From NCBI RefSeq assembly GCF_036676075.1, contig NZ_JAKFDQ010000007.1, forward strand, positions 1,178,001-1,242,000: a stretch of 64,000 nucleotides of DNA, written 5' to 3'. Of this stretch, positions 36,653 to 45,144 are shown one piece after another. The stretch's first letter is position 1. Every line of letters begins with the position of its first letter. The DNA is from Flavihumibacter sp036676075 (GTDB taxonomy: Bacteria > Bacteroidota > Bacteroidia > Chitinophagales > Chitinophagaceae). The notes under the pieces were generated by a model that saw only the letters and a list, made by a program, of their open reading frames with translations, searched no databases and had not been told where the DNA came from. A program made the position numbers and the translations under genes.

Positions 36653-37945
36653 TCATTTAAAAGAATAATTAATGCCAAACATCAGCAGGTCTGTTGTCAT
36701 TTTGTAGGAAACTTCACTACCGTTGATTGCACCGTATTGATTCGATTCGCTAATCATCATAGGGCTGAGTAACATTCCTCGGGTTGCACCACCGCTGGTT
36801 CCATGATGGTAAACAGCATTAAGGGTGAGCCGTTGATTAAATTCAACGCCAAATCCGAGCTGGAAACCATGCTTGATAATGGCTGTGGCCGGTGTTGAGA
36901 AAAAGGCGAGTTTCTCATCAATGGGGTTTGAACTATATGTATATCCTACTCTTAGCGGGAACTTATCTAAGCCCTTATACTGCAATCCAGCAGAAACTAT
37001 CGACATGCTCTTCCAACCAAAACCAGCCACCGATGCGGTTTGTGTCCAGCCACTTGCCTCAAAGCCTTCGGTATTTTTATAATCTACATATCTATAGTCG
37101 AGCGCAAAATCAATTTCCTTCTTTGAATATCCTATACCTGCCGACAATATCGCGGGATAGTTCATTTTAAAGTTTACGCCAGGAGCCGCAGTTCCATCCA
37201 AATAACTGTTTTCAAATTCAAACTCTTTGAACCTTTGCTGGGTCTTGTAAGAAGCCCCCAATTTTATACCCATACCGGAATTATAAAAAACACCCACCTG
37301 GCCACCAAATCCCAGAGCAGAAGCATTATCAGCAATGGGGTATCCTTTTTCCATATTGGGGGAAGCGAGTGGATTGGGAGCAAGTTCAAGCGCTGAATAA
37401 TTAAATGTTGGGGCAAGCCCTATTGAAAATTTTTCCGATAATTCATAGGCATATGTGAATCCTATCTGCATGAGCATATAGTTTGATTCAATACGCCCAA
37501 AGCCACCCTGGTTCTGTGGCATATTGATGGGGTTGCTGTTGTTTTCGGGGAAAGTAACACCAAACCCGCTCACGCCAAACGCATGAACGCCAAATGTGTG
37601 CCTGCTATCTTTCTTTCCCCATACCATTGCAATGGCAGGCATAATAGAAATCCCCTTATCATCTTTTGTAACCCCGCTGAAGGGTCCGGAAGGGGTAGGA
37701 ACGGTTGATGATAATTCGGGGGAAGAAAAGAATAACCCGGCATTGGCCGAAAACACCTTAGAGTCAAACGCAGCTATTCCGGCCGGGTTCCAGTGCAAGG
37801 CACCATTGATATCGAGCGGCTGTGCTGTGGCTGCACCTCCCATTGACATATTGAAGGCGCCAATGCCCTGCATAATATGCCCCGACTGGGATATGGCAAT
37901 AATGGGAATAATGCCTGTTATAACTAATACCAGTAACTTTTTCAT
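36653..37945 (-). CDS. OmpP1/FadL-family outer-membrane transport protein
   Basis: 430 residues from ATG 37945, which begins the signal peptide MKKLLVLVITGIIPIIAISQ; the frame opens ten codons earlier. The mature start GHIMQGIGAFNMSMGGAATAQP and HWNPAGIAAFDSK are the FadL-family plug signature, followed by alternating amphipathic strands and an aromatic C-terminus (FGINYSFK) suited to BAM recognition. FadL proteins carry hydrophobic molecules across the outer membrane; the cargo is not known. Convergent with the TolB-amidohydrolase gene, 17 bp apart. Confidence 0.9.
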   Translation of the reverse strand: MKKLLVLVITGIIPIIAISQSGHIMQGIGAFNMSMGGAATAQPLDINGALHWNPAGIAAFDSKVFSANAGLFFSSPELSSTVPTPSGPFSGVTKDDKGISIMPAIAMVWGKKDSRHTFGVHAFGVSGFGVTFPENNSNPINMPQNQGGFGRIESNYMLMQIGFTYAYELSEKFSIGLAPTFNYSALELAPNPLASPNMEKGYPIADNASALGFGGQVGVFYNSGMGIKLGASYKTQQRFKEFEFENSYLDGTAAPGVNFKMNYPAILSAGIGYSKKEIDFALDYRYVDYKNTEGFEASGWTQTASVAGFGWKSMSIVSAGLQYKGLDKFPLRVGYTYSSNPIDEKLAFFSTPATAIIKHGFQLGFGVEFNQRLTLNAVYHHGTSGGATRGMLLSPMMISESNQYGAINGSEVSYKMTTDLLMFGINYSFK

Positions 37946-38256
37946 AACCAAAATATGTTTAGTAAAAGCTGCCAAATGCGGGCAGTGTATAAAGCTATTC
38001 TGGTATATGAAGGCTGGATGTGACAGTTATCACATGGGGTCGATATCATATATGAGGATGAGAAAATTCAGGGATTCAAGGTCTAAACACGAACAAAATG
38101 CCATAAAATCAGAACCAATCATCATTGGCAAAAACCATTTATCCCAATGATAAAAAAATAATTGTGCATCAATAAAATAGCACAACCCTCTCTGGTATTA
38201 CATTTCACCCATCACCCATTATCTTTCTATGAAAATTACCTTCCTTAAAGAGGTAC
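37946..38256. other. Intergenic region without supported gene
   Basis: Divergent region between the FadL-type and PadR genes. It contains an 8-bp inverted repeat, ATCATTGG (38121-38128) and CCAATGAT (38144-38151), followed by A7. The T-run orientation does not fit a terminator for either neighbour. Only very short open frames occur. Confidence 0.5.
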
Positions 38257-38293
38257 TTTAGTTTGCATAGTACTAAAACCTTTCCTATATTTG
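38257..38293 (+). promoter_or_regulatory. padR-pspC promoter with overlapping dyad
   Basis: TTTG (38262-38265) and TATATTTG (38286-38293) are spaced 20 nt, fitting the full Bacteroidota -33/-7 promoter. The perfect inverted repeat TTTAGT (38257-38262)-N9-ACTAAA (38272-38277) overlaps the -33 element, where a bound repressor would block RNA polymerase. Autoregulation by the PadR protein encoded downstream is the natural inference. Confidence 0.55.
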
Positions 38294-38313
38294 TGTTGTC
38301 AAAGGTAGAGAAC

Positions 38314-38386
38314 GGGCTGGTGGTTTAGTCAGCGGGACCTTATCCAAACATTAAACCTTATCAAACCACTGACAGACCACCAGCCC
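38314..38386 (+). promoter_or_regulatory. Imperfect hairpin in the padR 5' leader
   Basis: GGGCTGGTGGT (38314-38324) pairs exactly with ACCACCAGCCC (38376-38386), extended by GTCAG (38328-38332) with CTGAC (38369-38373). The loop is about 36 nt. It is followed by an A-rich tract, not T, so it is not a terminator. It lies wholly within the 112-nt leader and ends 18 nt before the padR ATG. Confidence 0.5.
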
Positions 38387-38404
38387 AAAAAACCCAAAAG
38401 CGCC

Positions 38405-38773
38405 ATGAATATAGAAAACACACAAAGCCAGATGCGGAAGGGGATACTGGAATTCTGTATCCTCTCCATTATCCGCCGCGGCGAAGCCTATCCGAGTGAT
38501 ATCGTGGACGAAATGAGGGCGGCCAATCTCCAGATTCTGGAAGGCACCCTATACCCACTGCTGACCCGCCTCAAGAATGCCGACATGTTAACTTACCGAT
38601 GGGTAGAAAGCAATTCGGGGCCTCCCCGCAAGTATTTCTCCCTCACAGAAAAGGGAGAGTCATTCTACCAGGAACTCGAAAGCACCTGGAAAGAACTGGC
38701 AAACGGCGTAAAAGCGCTTACTTCCAAATCCGAATCATTACCCTCGGTTCCCGAAAACCCAACAACCAACTAA
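38405..38773 (+). CDS. PadR family transcriptional regulator
   Basis: 122 residues with the winged-helix pattern of PadR: MRKGILEFCILSIIRRGEAYPSDIV, LQILEGTLYPLLTRLKNADML and GPPRKYFSLTEKGE. PadR proteins are dimeric repressors. It is followed after 28 bp by the PspC-domain gene, a frequent Bacteroidota pairing, and preceded by a dyad overlapping its promoter, suggesting control of its own operon, perhaps in envelope stress. Confidence 0.92.
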   Translation: MNIENTQSQMRKGILEFCILSIIRRGEAYPSDIVDEMRAANLQILEGTLYPLLTRLKNADMLTYRWVESNSGPPRKYFSLTEKGESFYQELESTWKELANGVKALTSKSESLPSVPENPTTN

Positions 38774-38801
38774 AACTTCAACCTGCTAATACTTATCAAT
38801 T

Positions 38802-41084
38802 ATGAAAAAGGTCATCAATATAAACTTCCAGGGCCGGGTGATCCCAATTGAGGAGACCGCCTTCGACCTGCTGAAGAACTATACCGAGAGCCTGCGTCGT
38901 TATTTTTCGAATGAAGATGGGCGCGATGAGATCATCAATGATATTGAGGGTCGTATTGCCGAACTCTTCTCCGATCGCCTGAAAAAAGGTGCAGTTTGTA
39001 TTACCGATGAGGATGTGAACAATATCATAGCCTCAATGGGACGTCCTGAAGATTTTGAGGCCGCCGATGCAGACAACACCCTGGGAAGCAGCGCTTCTTA
39101 TACAAGAACTGAATCAACCAGCAGCCATAGCAGTGCCGGTACAGGTTATACCGGAAGCACGGCATCTATGGCCCGTGGACGCCTTTATCGCAATGCCGAC
39201 GACAAGATCCTTGGCGGTGTGTGTAGCGGCCTTGCCAACTATCTGGGAATCGACCCTGTAATTATGCGGATCATCTTTGTTCTGCTGGCAGGAGCCTTGT
39301 TCTGGGTATATATCCTCCTCTGGATCATTGTTCCCTCACAGTCGCTCAGCTCAAATATCACCAAGCGCCTTTACCGTAACCCCGATGATAAAGTCATCGC
39401 CGGCGTAGCGGGTGGACTGGCAGTATATTTCAACATTGCTCCCTGGATTCCCCGTCTGATCTTCGCCCTTCCTCTTATATTAGGTATTGTGGGCGGAAGT
39501 TTCAACGCTTTCTTCTGGGATTGGGATTTCATGGAAGGTCCACGCTTTATCTCGGGTGGACTTGGAAGCACTCTGTTTGTTGTATACCTGGTGCTTTGGA
39601 TAGCTGTTCCATTTGCAACCACTGCAGCTGAAAAGCTGGAGATGAAAGGTGAACGAATAGACCTGAATTCGATCCGTGATACAGTTAAAAGCGACCTTGA
39701 AAATTTTAAGAGCAAGGCACAAAACTGGGGCGCTGAAGTAAAGGAAACTGCCCAACAATTCAGCAGCAAAAGCCGCAGTTTCTCTGCAGAAGCAGGTGAG
39801 CGTGCCCGCAGTTTCGCCTCCGAAGCCACCCCTGTAGCAAGAAGGGCAGGCAGCGGCCTGGGAAATGTGATAGGGATACTCTTTAAGGCGTTCTTCCTGT
39901 TCATTGCGGCAATCATCGCTATCTCTTTATTTGCGGCCCTCATGGGTATCATGTTCAGTGGCATAGCAGTTTATCCGCTTAAGGATTTCTTCCTTGAAGG
40001 ATTCTGGCAGAATACCCTTGCATGGAGCAGTATGATCCTCTTCCTTGGGGTACCAGCAGTAGCGCTGTTAACCTGGCTGATCCGCCGTGTGATGGGTGTA
40101 AAAAGCACAAACAATTACCTGGGATATATTTTTGGAAGTCTATGGATCATAGGTCTATTCAGTTTTGTTTTCCTGGCAGGAATGGTTGCCCGCAACTTCA
40201 AAACCCGCGCTGGTGTTGAAAACCCTGTCCCTATGACGCAGCCTACCGCCAATAAATTACATGTGGAAGCAGTTGGCAATAATATACGTTACTATGGTGA
40301 TGACTGGTTTGGTATTGAACTGGATGATGATGCGCCTTTCTATGGCATCAGTCGCGACAGCCTTATGCTGAAAACTGTTCGGGTGAACGTGGTAAAAAGC
40401 AAGGACTCTGCCTACCACATGTATTCAATCCGTTTCAGCAGGAGCAATACCAATATGAAGGCTAGACAGCTGGCAGAAAAGATCGAATTCCCGATCAGCC
40501 AGCAGGATAGCATCCTCCAACTGCCCAAGGGATTTGCTATCACCAATAAGGATAAATTCCGCAACCAACAGGTTTTGATAGTGATTGAAGTGCCTGTGGG
40601 AAAGAAGATCGAGCTTGATGGAAGTCTTGAAGATTACGAGTGGTTCTCTGTGAACACAAACCGCCGCCGTGGATTCAATGTAAGCTGGGACGAGAATTGG
40701 GATGACTCATACGGCTGGACATCTGATGTTGAATATATCATGACCCGCGAAGGATTGGAAAGAACAGATAAACCAACTGAACAGGAGATCGAAAAGGAAT
40801 TGAAAGAAGGTGAGTTCAAAATGAAAATTGATGATGATGGTGTAATCATTGAGGGACAAGGAAAATTCCGTCAGAAGGATAGTGTGTATGAATACAAGGG
40901 ACCTGAAAAAAAGAATGAAAAAGTTGATACAACAGTAATCCGTACTGAGACGCGAATTTCCGGCAACGATAATGATGATGAAGAAAAAACTGGTTCATTC
41001 AGTGGTAAACTTCAAAGGATACGCAACATAGGTGATGACATTGATGCCTCACCGTTATTGGTACTTAGTACATTTCTTCGCTAA
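38802..41084 (+). CDS. PspC-domain membrane protein with two PspC units
   Basis: 760 residues. A cytosolic N-terminus is followed by two PspC units: RLYRNADDKILGGVCSGLA (~125-180) and RLYRNPDDKVIAGVAGGLA (~187-270), each with membrane segments. A Ser/Ala-rich amphipathic part (~285-345) precedes further helices (~360-460) and a large C-terminal region ending near DDDEEKTGS. E. coli PspC senses envelope stress; the Bacteroidota version is larger and unstudied. Transcription ends at the hairpin at 41142. Confidence 0.88.
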   Translation: MKKVININFQGRVIPIEETAFDLLKNYTESLRRYFSNEDGRDEIINDIEGRIAELFSDRLKKGAVCITDEDVNNIIASMGRPEDFEAADADNTLGSSASYTRTESTSSHSSAGTGYTGSTASMARGRLYRNADDKILGGVCSGLANYLGIDPVIMRIIFVLLAGALFWVYILLWIIVPSQSLSSNITKRLYRNPDDKVIAGVAGGLAVYFNIAPWIPRLIFALPLILGIVGGSFNAFFWDWDFMEGPRFISGGLGSTLFVVYLVLWIAVPFATTAAEKLEMKGERIDLNSIRDTVKSDLENFKSKAQNWGAEVKETAQQFSSKSRSFSAEAGERARSFASEATPVARRAGSGLGNVIGILFKAFFLFIAAIIAISLFAALMGIMFSGIAVYPLKDFFLEGFWQNTLAWSSMILFLGVPAVALLTWLIRRVMGVKSTNNYLGYIFGSLWIIGLFSFVFLAGMVARNFKTRAGVENPVPMTQPTANKLHVEAVGNNIRYYGDDWFGIELDDDAPFYGISRDSLMLKTVRVNVVKSKDSAYHMYSIRFSRSNTNMKARQLAEKIEFPISQQDSILQLPKGFAITNKDKFRNQQVLIVIEVPVGKKIELDGSLEDYEWFSVNTNRRRGFNVSWDENWDDSYGWTSDVEYIMTREGLERTDKPTEQEIEKELKEGEFKMKIDDDGVIIEGQGKFRQKDSVYEYKGPEKKNEKVDTTVIRTETRISGNDNDDEEKTGSFSGKLQRIRNIGDDIDASPLLVLSTFLR

Positions 41085-41141
41085 TACAATCAACCCGGCC
41101 GCCGCATCCTTTTGGAAGGAAGGCGGGGTTGAAGTTGGAAC

Positions 41142-41172
41142 TCCCCGGGCTTTTGCCCGGGGATCTTTTTTT
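41142..41172 (+). terminator. Rho-independent terminator after the padR-pspC operon
   Basis: Perfect 9-bp stem TCCCCGGGC (41142-41150) and GCCCGGGGA (41155-41163), loop TTTT, then TC and T7. Located 58 bp after the PspC stop. Confidence 0.9.
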
Positions 41173-41204
41173 GAAGTAGAAGGGGAAATAACTAATTTAA
41201 TATC

Positions 41205-41891
41205 ATGCAAGTAGCCCGCCAAAAAATTGCCATGATAGATGACCATCGTCTGCTGCGGGACGGCATGGCCCAGCTTATAAATACATTTGATGGATTTGAG
41301 GTTTACCTGCAAGCTGATAATGGCGCCGAATTCATTTCCCAACTTGAAAATGCGGGAAAGCCTGATATTGTTCTGCTTGATATCAATATGCCAGTAATGG
41401 ATGGCTTTAAAACTGCCGACTGGATTCGTAAAAATCTTCCGGAAACACGAACAATGGTACTCACCATGGTTGATTCGAATGTGGCCATTATCCGAATGAT
41501 CAACTTCGGCGCCCGTGGATTCATTCTAAAAGACAGCCGTCCCGACCAATTCAGGCAGGCACTGATTGAAATCCGTGATATCGGCTATTGCCTGAATCAG
41601 CATGTGTCGCCCGAAATGGCAGCCAAGATGATGAAGCCTGGCGATAATATTTTAGAGGGAGACCTTATCAGTAAATTAAATGACCGCGAAACCAGTTTCC
41701 TGAAATTGGTTTGTCAGGAGTTGACTTACCGCGAAATTGCAGATCTGATGTTTGTCAGCTACCGGACGGTAGATGGTTACAGGGATGCATTATTCAATAA
41801 GCTTGGAGTGATAAGCCGGGTGGGATTGGTAATTTTTGCCATTCAGCATGGCATCGCCGATATTAATACTCAAGATGACCAAAGAACCTGA
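41205..41891 (+). CDS. NarL/FixJ-type response regulator, orphan
   Basis: 228 residues. Receiver domain with acidic pair D12-D13, phospho-acceptor D59 (LLDINMPVMDG) and K109 (FILKD). The C-terminal LuxR-type HTH includes LNDRETSFLKLVCQELTYREIADLMFVSYRTVDGYRDALFNKL. No sensor kinase is adjacent. Its last 29 bp overlap the 3' end of the opposing HAD gene. Confidence 0.92.
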   Translation: MQVARQKIAMIDDHRLLRDGMAQLINTFDGFEVYLQADNGAEFISQLENAGKPDIVLLDINMPVMDGFKTADWIRKNLPETRTMVLTMVDSNVAIIRMINFGARGFILKDSRPDQFRQALIEIRDIGYCLNQHVSPEMAAKMMKPGDNILEGDLISKLNDRETSFLKLVCQELTYREIADLMFVSYRTVDGYRDALFNKLGVISRVGLVIFAIQHGIADINTQDDQRT

Positions 41892-42576
41892 ACCCCTCAA
41901 TGATTCCACCACAACCGTTGCTGGTGGCATGAAAAACTGATTTCTGGTCGGCCGTCGCTTCCTTAAGAACATCCTCAGCACCTCCAACAACAACACCGTT
42001 ATAGCCTGTTTGAAATAATGAAAGATCATTAAGAGTATCGCCTGCCACAATAATTTCACCCTCGGGCACATTCAACATCTCCATCAATTTCCTCAAAGTG
42101 AAACCTTTATTTATACCACCTGGTAAAATATCAATGAATTTGCCTGCAGAAACGATAACATCTAATCCAAGTTCTTTTGCATTTTCTTCCAGCATCTTCA
42201 TGTCAACAGCCTCATCATAATAATAAGAACAGCGTCTTTCCATTGGCACCAGCTGTTTCCTTAATCCAGGAACCTCCTTCATATAAAGGTCTACTTTAAG
42301 AGCGCCTGGCCAGCGGTCATTTATCTCAGACTGGATTGGTTCAACGGGTTTCAGTGTACGACCATCAACTACCGTTGCACCCACATCACATATAATAAAA
42401 TCAGGATTGGGAATAATAGGATCATCCAACAAGGGTTTCACGGAGTCTAACCCTCTTCCGGTAACAAAAACCACTTTAATTCCAGGGTTTTCATTCAGGA
42501 TCTTATACAGTTTAAGTTTTTCGTCCTCATGGCCGCCTAAAAGGGTACCATCGAGATCGGTTGCGAGCAATAACAT
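41863..42576 (-). CDS. HAD-superfamily phosphatase, sucrose-phosphatase-like
   Basis: 237 residues. HAD motif I ATDLDGTLLGG (nucleophile Asp near residue 7), motif II FVTGRG, the lysine in GGINKGFTL, and motif IV VAGDTLNDLSLF. The cap arrangement fits the HAD-IIB/S6PP group, which acts on sugar phosphates such as sucrose 6-phosphate; no sucrose-phosphate synthase is near. A -7 box only 4 nt upstream suggests a leaderless transcript. Its 3' end overlaps the response regulator gene by 29 bp. Confidence 0.85.
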   Translation of the reverse strand: MLLLATDLDGTLLGGHEDEKLKLYKILNENPGIKVVFVTGRGLDSVKPLLDDPIIPNPDFIICDVGATVVDGRTLKPVEPIQSEINDRWPGALKVDLYMKEVPGLRKQLVPMERRCSYYYDEAVDMKMLEENAKELGLDVIVSAGKFIDILPGGINKGFTLRKLMEMLNVPEGEIIVAGDTLNDLSLFQTGYNGVVVGGAEDVLKEATADQKSVFHATSNGCGGIIEGFRFFGHLEY

Positions 42577-42580
42577 GAAG

Positions 42581-42588
42581 CAAATTTA
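42581..42588 (-). promoter_or_regulatory. -7 box TAAATTTG for the HAD gene
   Basis: Full match to TAnnTTTG on minus with only 4 nt before ATG 42576, implying transcription starting at or very near the A of ATG. Confidence 0.5.
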
Positions 42589-42715
42589 AAATTTCAATCC
42601 CGTGAAAACTAACGCTTTAATTCGGCATTTATTGTATAGCGCTAATTTTCAACGGTTTAGAATATATATTTTAATCAGATTTTCATATCATCAATCTCAT
42701 TCCGACGCTTTCCGC

Positions 42716-42723
42716 TACTTTTG
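42716..42723 (+). promoter_or_regulatory. -7 box TACTTTTG for gcvT
   Basis: Full match to TAnnTTTG, 21 nt before ATG 42745. It supports ATG 42745 over the TTG-initiated frame at 42721, which lies within the box. Confidence 0.6.
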
Positions 42724-42744
42724 CACCCTTACAAATGCAGCTAT

Positions 42745-43830
42745 ATGAAGAACACAGCTTTCACGCAGAAGCACCTCGACGCAGGTGCTAAAATGGCCCC
42801 TTTTGCGGGGTTTAATATGCCTATATCCTACACTGGTATCAATGATGAGCACGCAGCTGTTCGCAACAATGCGGGTGTATTTGATGTGAGCCATATGGGC
42901 GAATTCATCCTGAAGGGTGAAGGCGCGCTTGACCTGATCCAGCGGATCACAACAAACGATGCTTCCAAACTCACTGCCGGTAAAGCTCAATACAGCGCCC
43001 TTACCAACAATGAAGGCGGAATCGTTGATGACCTTCTGGTATATTGCCTCGAACCCAATAAATCATATATGCTGGTAGTGAATGCCGGTAACATCCAGAA
43101 AGATTGGGATTGGATAAGTGCTCATAATACTACGGGGGTGGAGATGCATAATATTTCTGAAAAAACATGCCTCCTGGCGGTTCAGGGTCCTAATGCAACA
43201 AAGATCCTACAGACACTAACTGAGATGGATATCCTAAATCTCAAATATTACACATTTACAAAGGGAAAATTTGCCGGTGTTGATAATGTTCTTGTAAGTG
43301 CAACTGGTTACACCGGTGCCGGGGGTGTGGAGATTTATTTTGAAGACAGCAATGGTGCAGCCGATATTATCTGGGATGCCATTTTTGAAGCAGGTAAAAC
43401 AGCGGGTATTAAACCGATCGGTTTAGGAGCCCGCGATACACTACGCCTTGAAATGGGATTCTGTTTATATGGCAATGATATAGATGATACCACTTCTCCT
43501 CTGGAAGCGGGCCTTGGCTGGATCACTCGCTTCACCAAGAACTTCACTGCGAAATCCATATTGGAAAAGCAAAAATCGGAGGGCGTAAATAGAAAGCTTG
43601 TAGGGTTTGAAATGATAGACAAAGGAATTCCGCGCCACGATTACCAAATTTCAGATGCTGAAGGAAATATCATCGGAAAGGTAACCAGCGGAACCCAGGC
43701 ACCATCACTGCAAAAAGCCATCGGCATGGGTTATGTAACCACCGAAAACACCCATACAGATAATGAAATCTATATTTTAGTGAGAGATAAAAAATTAAAA
43801 GCGAAAGTGGTAAAGCTTCCCTTTCAATAA
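42745..43830 (+). CDS. gcvT: Aminomethyltransferase, glycine cleavage T protein
   Basis: 361 residues. N-terminal AGAKMAPFAGFNMPISY and GVFDVSHMGEF are T-protein hallmarks, with QRITTNDASKL, SATGYTGAGGVEIYFE and GLGARDTLRLEMGFCLYGND for the folate-binding site. It takes the aminomethyl group from H protein to tetrahydrofolate, releasing ammonia. gcvH and gcvP are not in the window, as the system is often split in Bacteroidota. Monocistronic: own promoter and terminator. Confidence 0.96.
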   Translation: MKNTAFTQKHLDAGAKMAPFAGFNMPISYTGINDEHAAVRNNAGVFDVSHMGEFILKGEGALDLIQRITTNDASKLTAGKAQYSALTNNEGGIVDDLLVYCLEPNKSYMLVVNAGNIQKDWDWISAHNTTGVEMHNISEKTCLLAVQGPNATKILQTLTEMDILNLKYYTFTKGKFAGVDNVLVSATGYTGAGGVEIYFEDSNGAADIIWDAIFEAGKTAGIKPIGLGARDTLRLEMGFCLYGNDIDDTTSPLEAGLGWITRFTKNFTAKSILEKQKSEGVNRKLVGFEMIDKGIPRHDYQISDAEGNIIGKVTSGTQAPSLQKAIGMGYVTTENTHTDNEIYILVRDKKLKAKVVKLPFQ

Positions 43831-43851
43831 TCATTCAAACATTTTCAGATG

Positions 43852-43883
43852 AGGCCGCAGTGATAATCAACTGCGGCCTTTTT
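43852..43883 (+). terminator. Rho-independent terminator after gcvT
   Basis: Perfect 9-bp stem AGGCCGCAG (43852-43860) and CTGCGGCCT (43871-43879), followed by TTTT; 21 bp after the stop codon. Confidence 0.88.
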
Positions 43884-43940
43884 AATATAAATTTAATAGT
43901 TCCCGCACCGCTCAAAAGCAGCCGTATAAAGGGTTATCCG

Positions 43941-43948
43941 TAATTTTG
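43941..43948 (+). promoter_or_regulatory. -7 box TAATTTTG for the MscS gene
   Basis: Full match to TAnnTTTG; leader of roughly 65-70 nt before ATG 44021. Confidence 0.45.
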
Positions 43949-44020
43949 CATCTACTGCTTTTTCACCTGCACATCGGCTCATCCAGCTCTAATTATTAGT
44001 AGTACTAAAAAAATCTGACC

Positions 44021-45106
44021 ATGAATGATATACTGAACCAATCATTTTGGGGTAATACCTATTTACAATATATCATTGCCTTTGGCGGCATGCTTGTTGC
44101 CTGGATCATAATCAGGCTTCTTAAAAAATTCGTCATACGGAAAATACAGAAACTTGTTGCCGGCACTGATAACCAGTTTGATGATATGGCATTTGAAGCG
44201 GTAGAGAAATTTGTCCTTCCCTTTGTATACCTACTTATCAATTACAATATAATCAACCAGCTCACACTACACCCAAAGGTGGCCAGCATACTGCGGGTAG
44301 CCATTGCAGTGATAAGCGTATATTATATTGTCAGGATAATCAATCACATTCTTACAGCTTCCCTGAAAAAGTATATGGAGCGCAAACTGGAATCACCTGA
44401 AAGGATCCGGCAGATGGGTGGTGTGATCATTGTACTGAAAGCTATCGTATGGTTCATGGGAATTGTATTATTGCTTGACAACATGGGCTATAATGTTGCA
44501 ACCATTCTTGCTGGTATGGGAATCGGAGGAATTGCCATTGCATTGGCTGCTCAGAATATACTCGGTGACCTTTTCAGTTATTTCGTTATCTTCTTTGATA
44601 AACCTTTTGAGATCGGTGATTTTGTTAATGCAGAAGGTAAATCAGGCACAGTGGAATACATTGGTATCCGCACAACAAGGATCAGGAGTATTTCGGGGGA
44701 AGAGGTGGTATTATCCAATACAAAGCTCACCGGAAACGCGCTCCACAACTTCAAGCGTATGCAGCGCAGGAGGATTGCCTTTTCAACAGGTGTTACATAC
44801 CAGACCAGTGCCGACCAGCTTAAAAAAATCCCTTCAATCATGGAGGAGGCCGTCCGCCGACAGGAAACACTCAGCTTTGACAGGGCCCACCTTGCATCCT
44901 TTGGTGATTTCAGCATAAACTTTGAAACGGTTTATTTCGTTGACAGTGCTGATTATATGGTTCATATGGATGCGCAACAGGCGGTATTACAATATATTTT
45001 CGAGGCTTTTGAGAAGGAGAATATACAGTTTGCCTATCCCACACAAACTCTTTTCCTGGAAAACCAAACCAAAGACCAAACTGTTGAAGAACAGCTGCTT
45101 TCATAA
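44021..45106 (+). CDS. MscS-family mechanosensitive ion channel
   Basis: 361 residues. Three to four N-terminal helices, then the pore-lining helix and beta domain of MscS: GMGIGGIAIALAAQNILGDLFSYF, FFDKPFEIGDFV and VEYIGIRTTRIRS. The C-terminal alpha/beta part ends in an acidic polar tail. The family releases solutes on hypo-osmotic shock through the inner membrane. A short CCTTA/TAAGG hairpin lies in the 38-bp gap before the next gene. Confidence 0.92.
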   Translation: MNDILNQSFWGNTYLQYIIAFGGMLVAWIIIRLLKKFVIRKIQKLVAGTDNQFDDMAFEAVEKFVLPFVYLLINYNIINQLTLHPKVASILRVAIAVISVYYIVRIINHILTASLKKYMERKLESPERIRQMGGVIIVLKAIVWFMGIVLLLDNMGYNVATILAGMGIGGIAIALAAQNILGDLFSYFVIFFDKPFEIGDFVNAEGKSGTVEYIGIRTTRIRSISGEEVVLSNTKLTGNALHNFKRMQRRRIAFSTGVTYQTSADQLKKIPSIMEEAVRRQETLSFDRAHLASFGDFSINFETVYFVDSADYMVHMDAQQAVLQYIFEAFEKENIQFAYPTQTLFLENQTKDQTVEEQLLS

Positions 45107-45144
45107 TGCAAATCCTTCCTTATTTTTAAGGAAACCTTGCAGCC

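Noticed and set aside
38121..38151. 8-bp inverted repeat followed by A7, possible terminator
   Set aside because: No T-run in the direction of any neighbouring gene end; it lies upstream of both divergent starts.
40900..41100. Possible frameshift at the C-terminus of the PspC protein
   Set aside because: The alternative frame gives no better ending, and the terminator lies at a normal distance from the present stop.
45107..45144. CCTTA/TAAGG mini-hairpin between the MscS and deacetylase genes as terminator
   Set aside because: Only a 5-bp AT-containing stem with the T-run inside the loop; it also overlaps a -7-like box.
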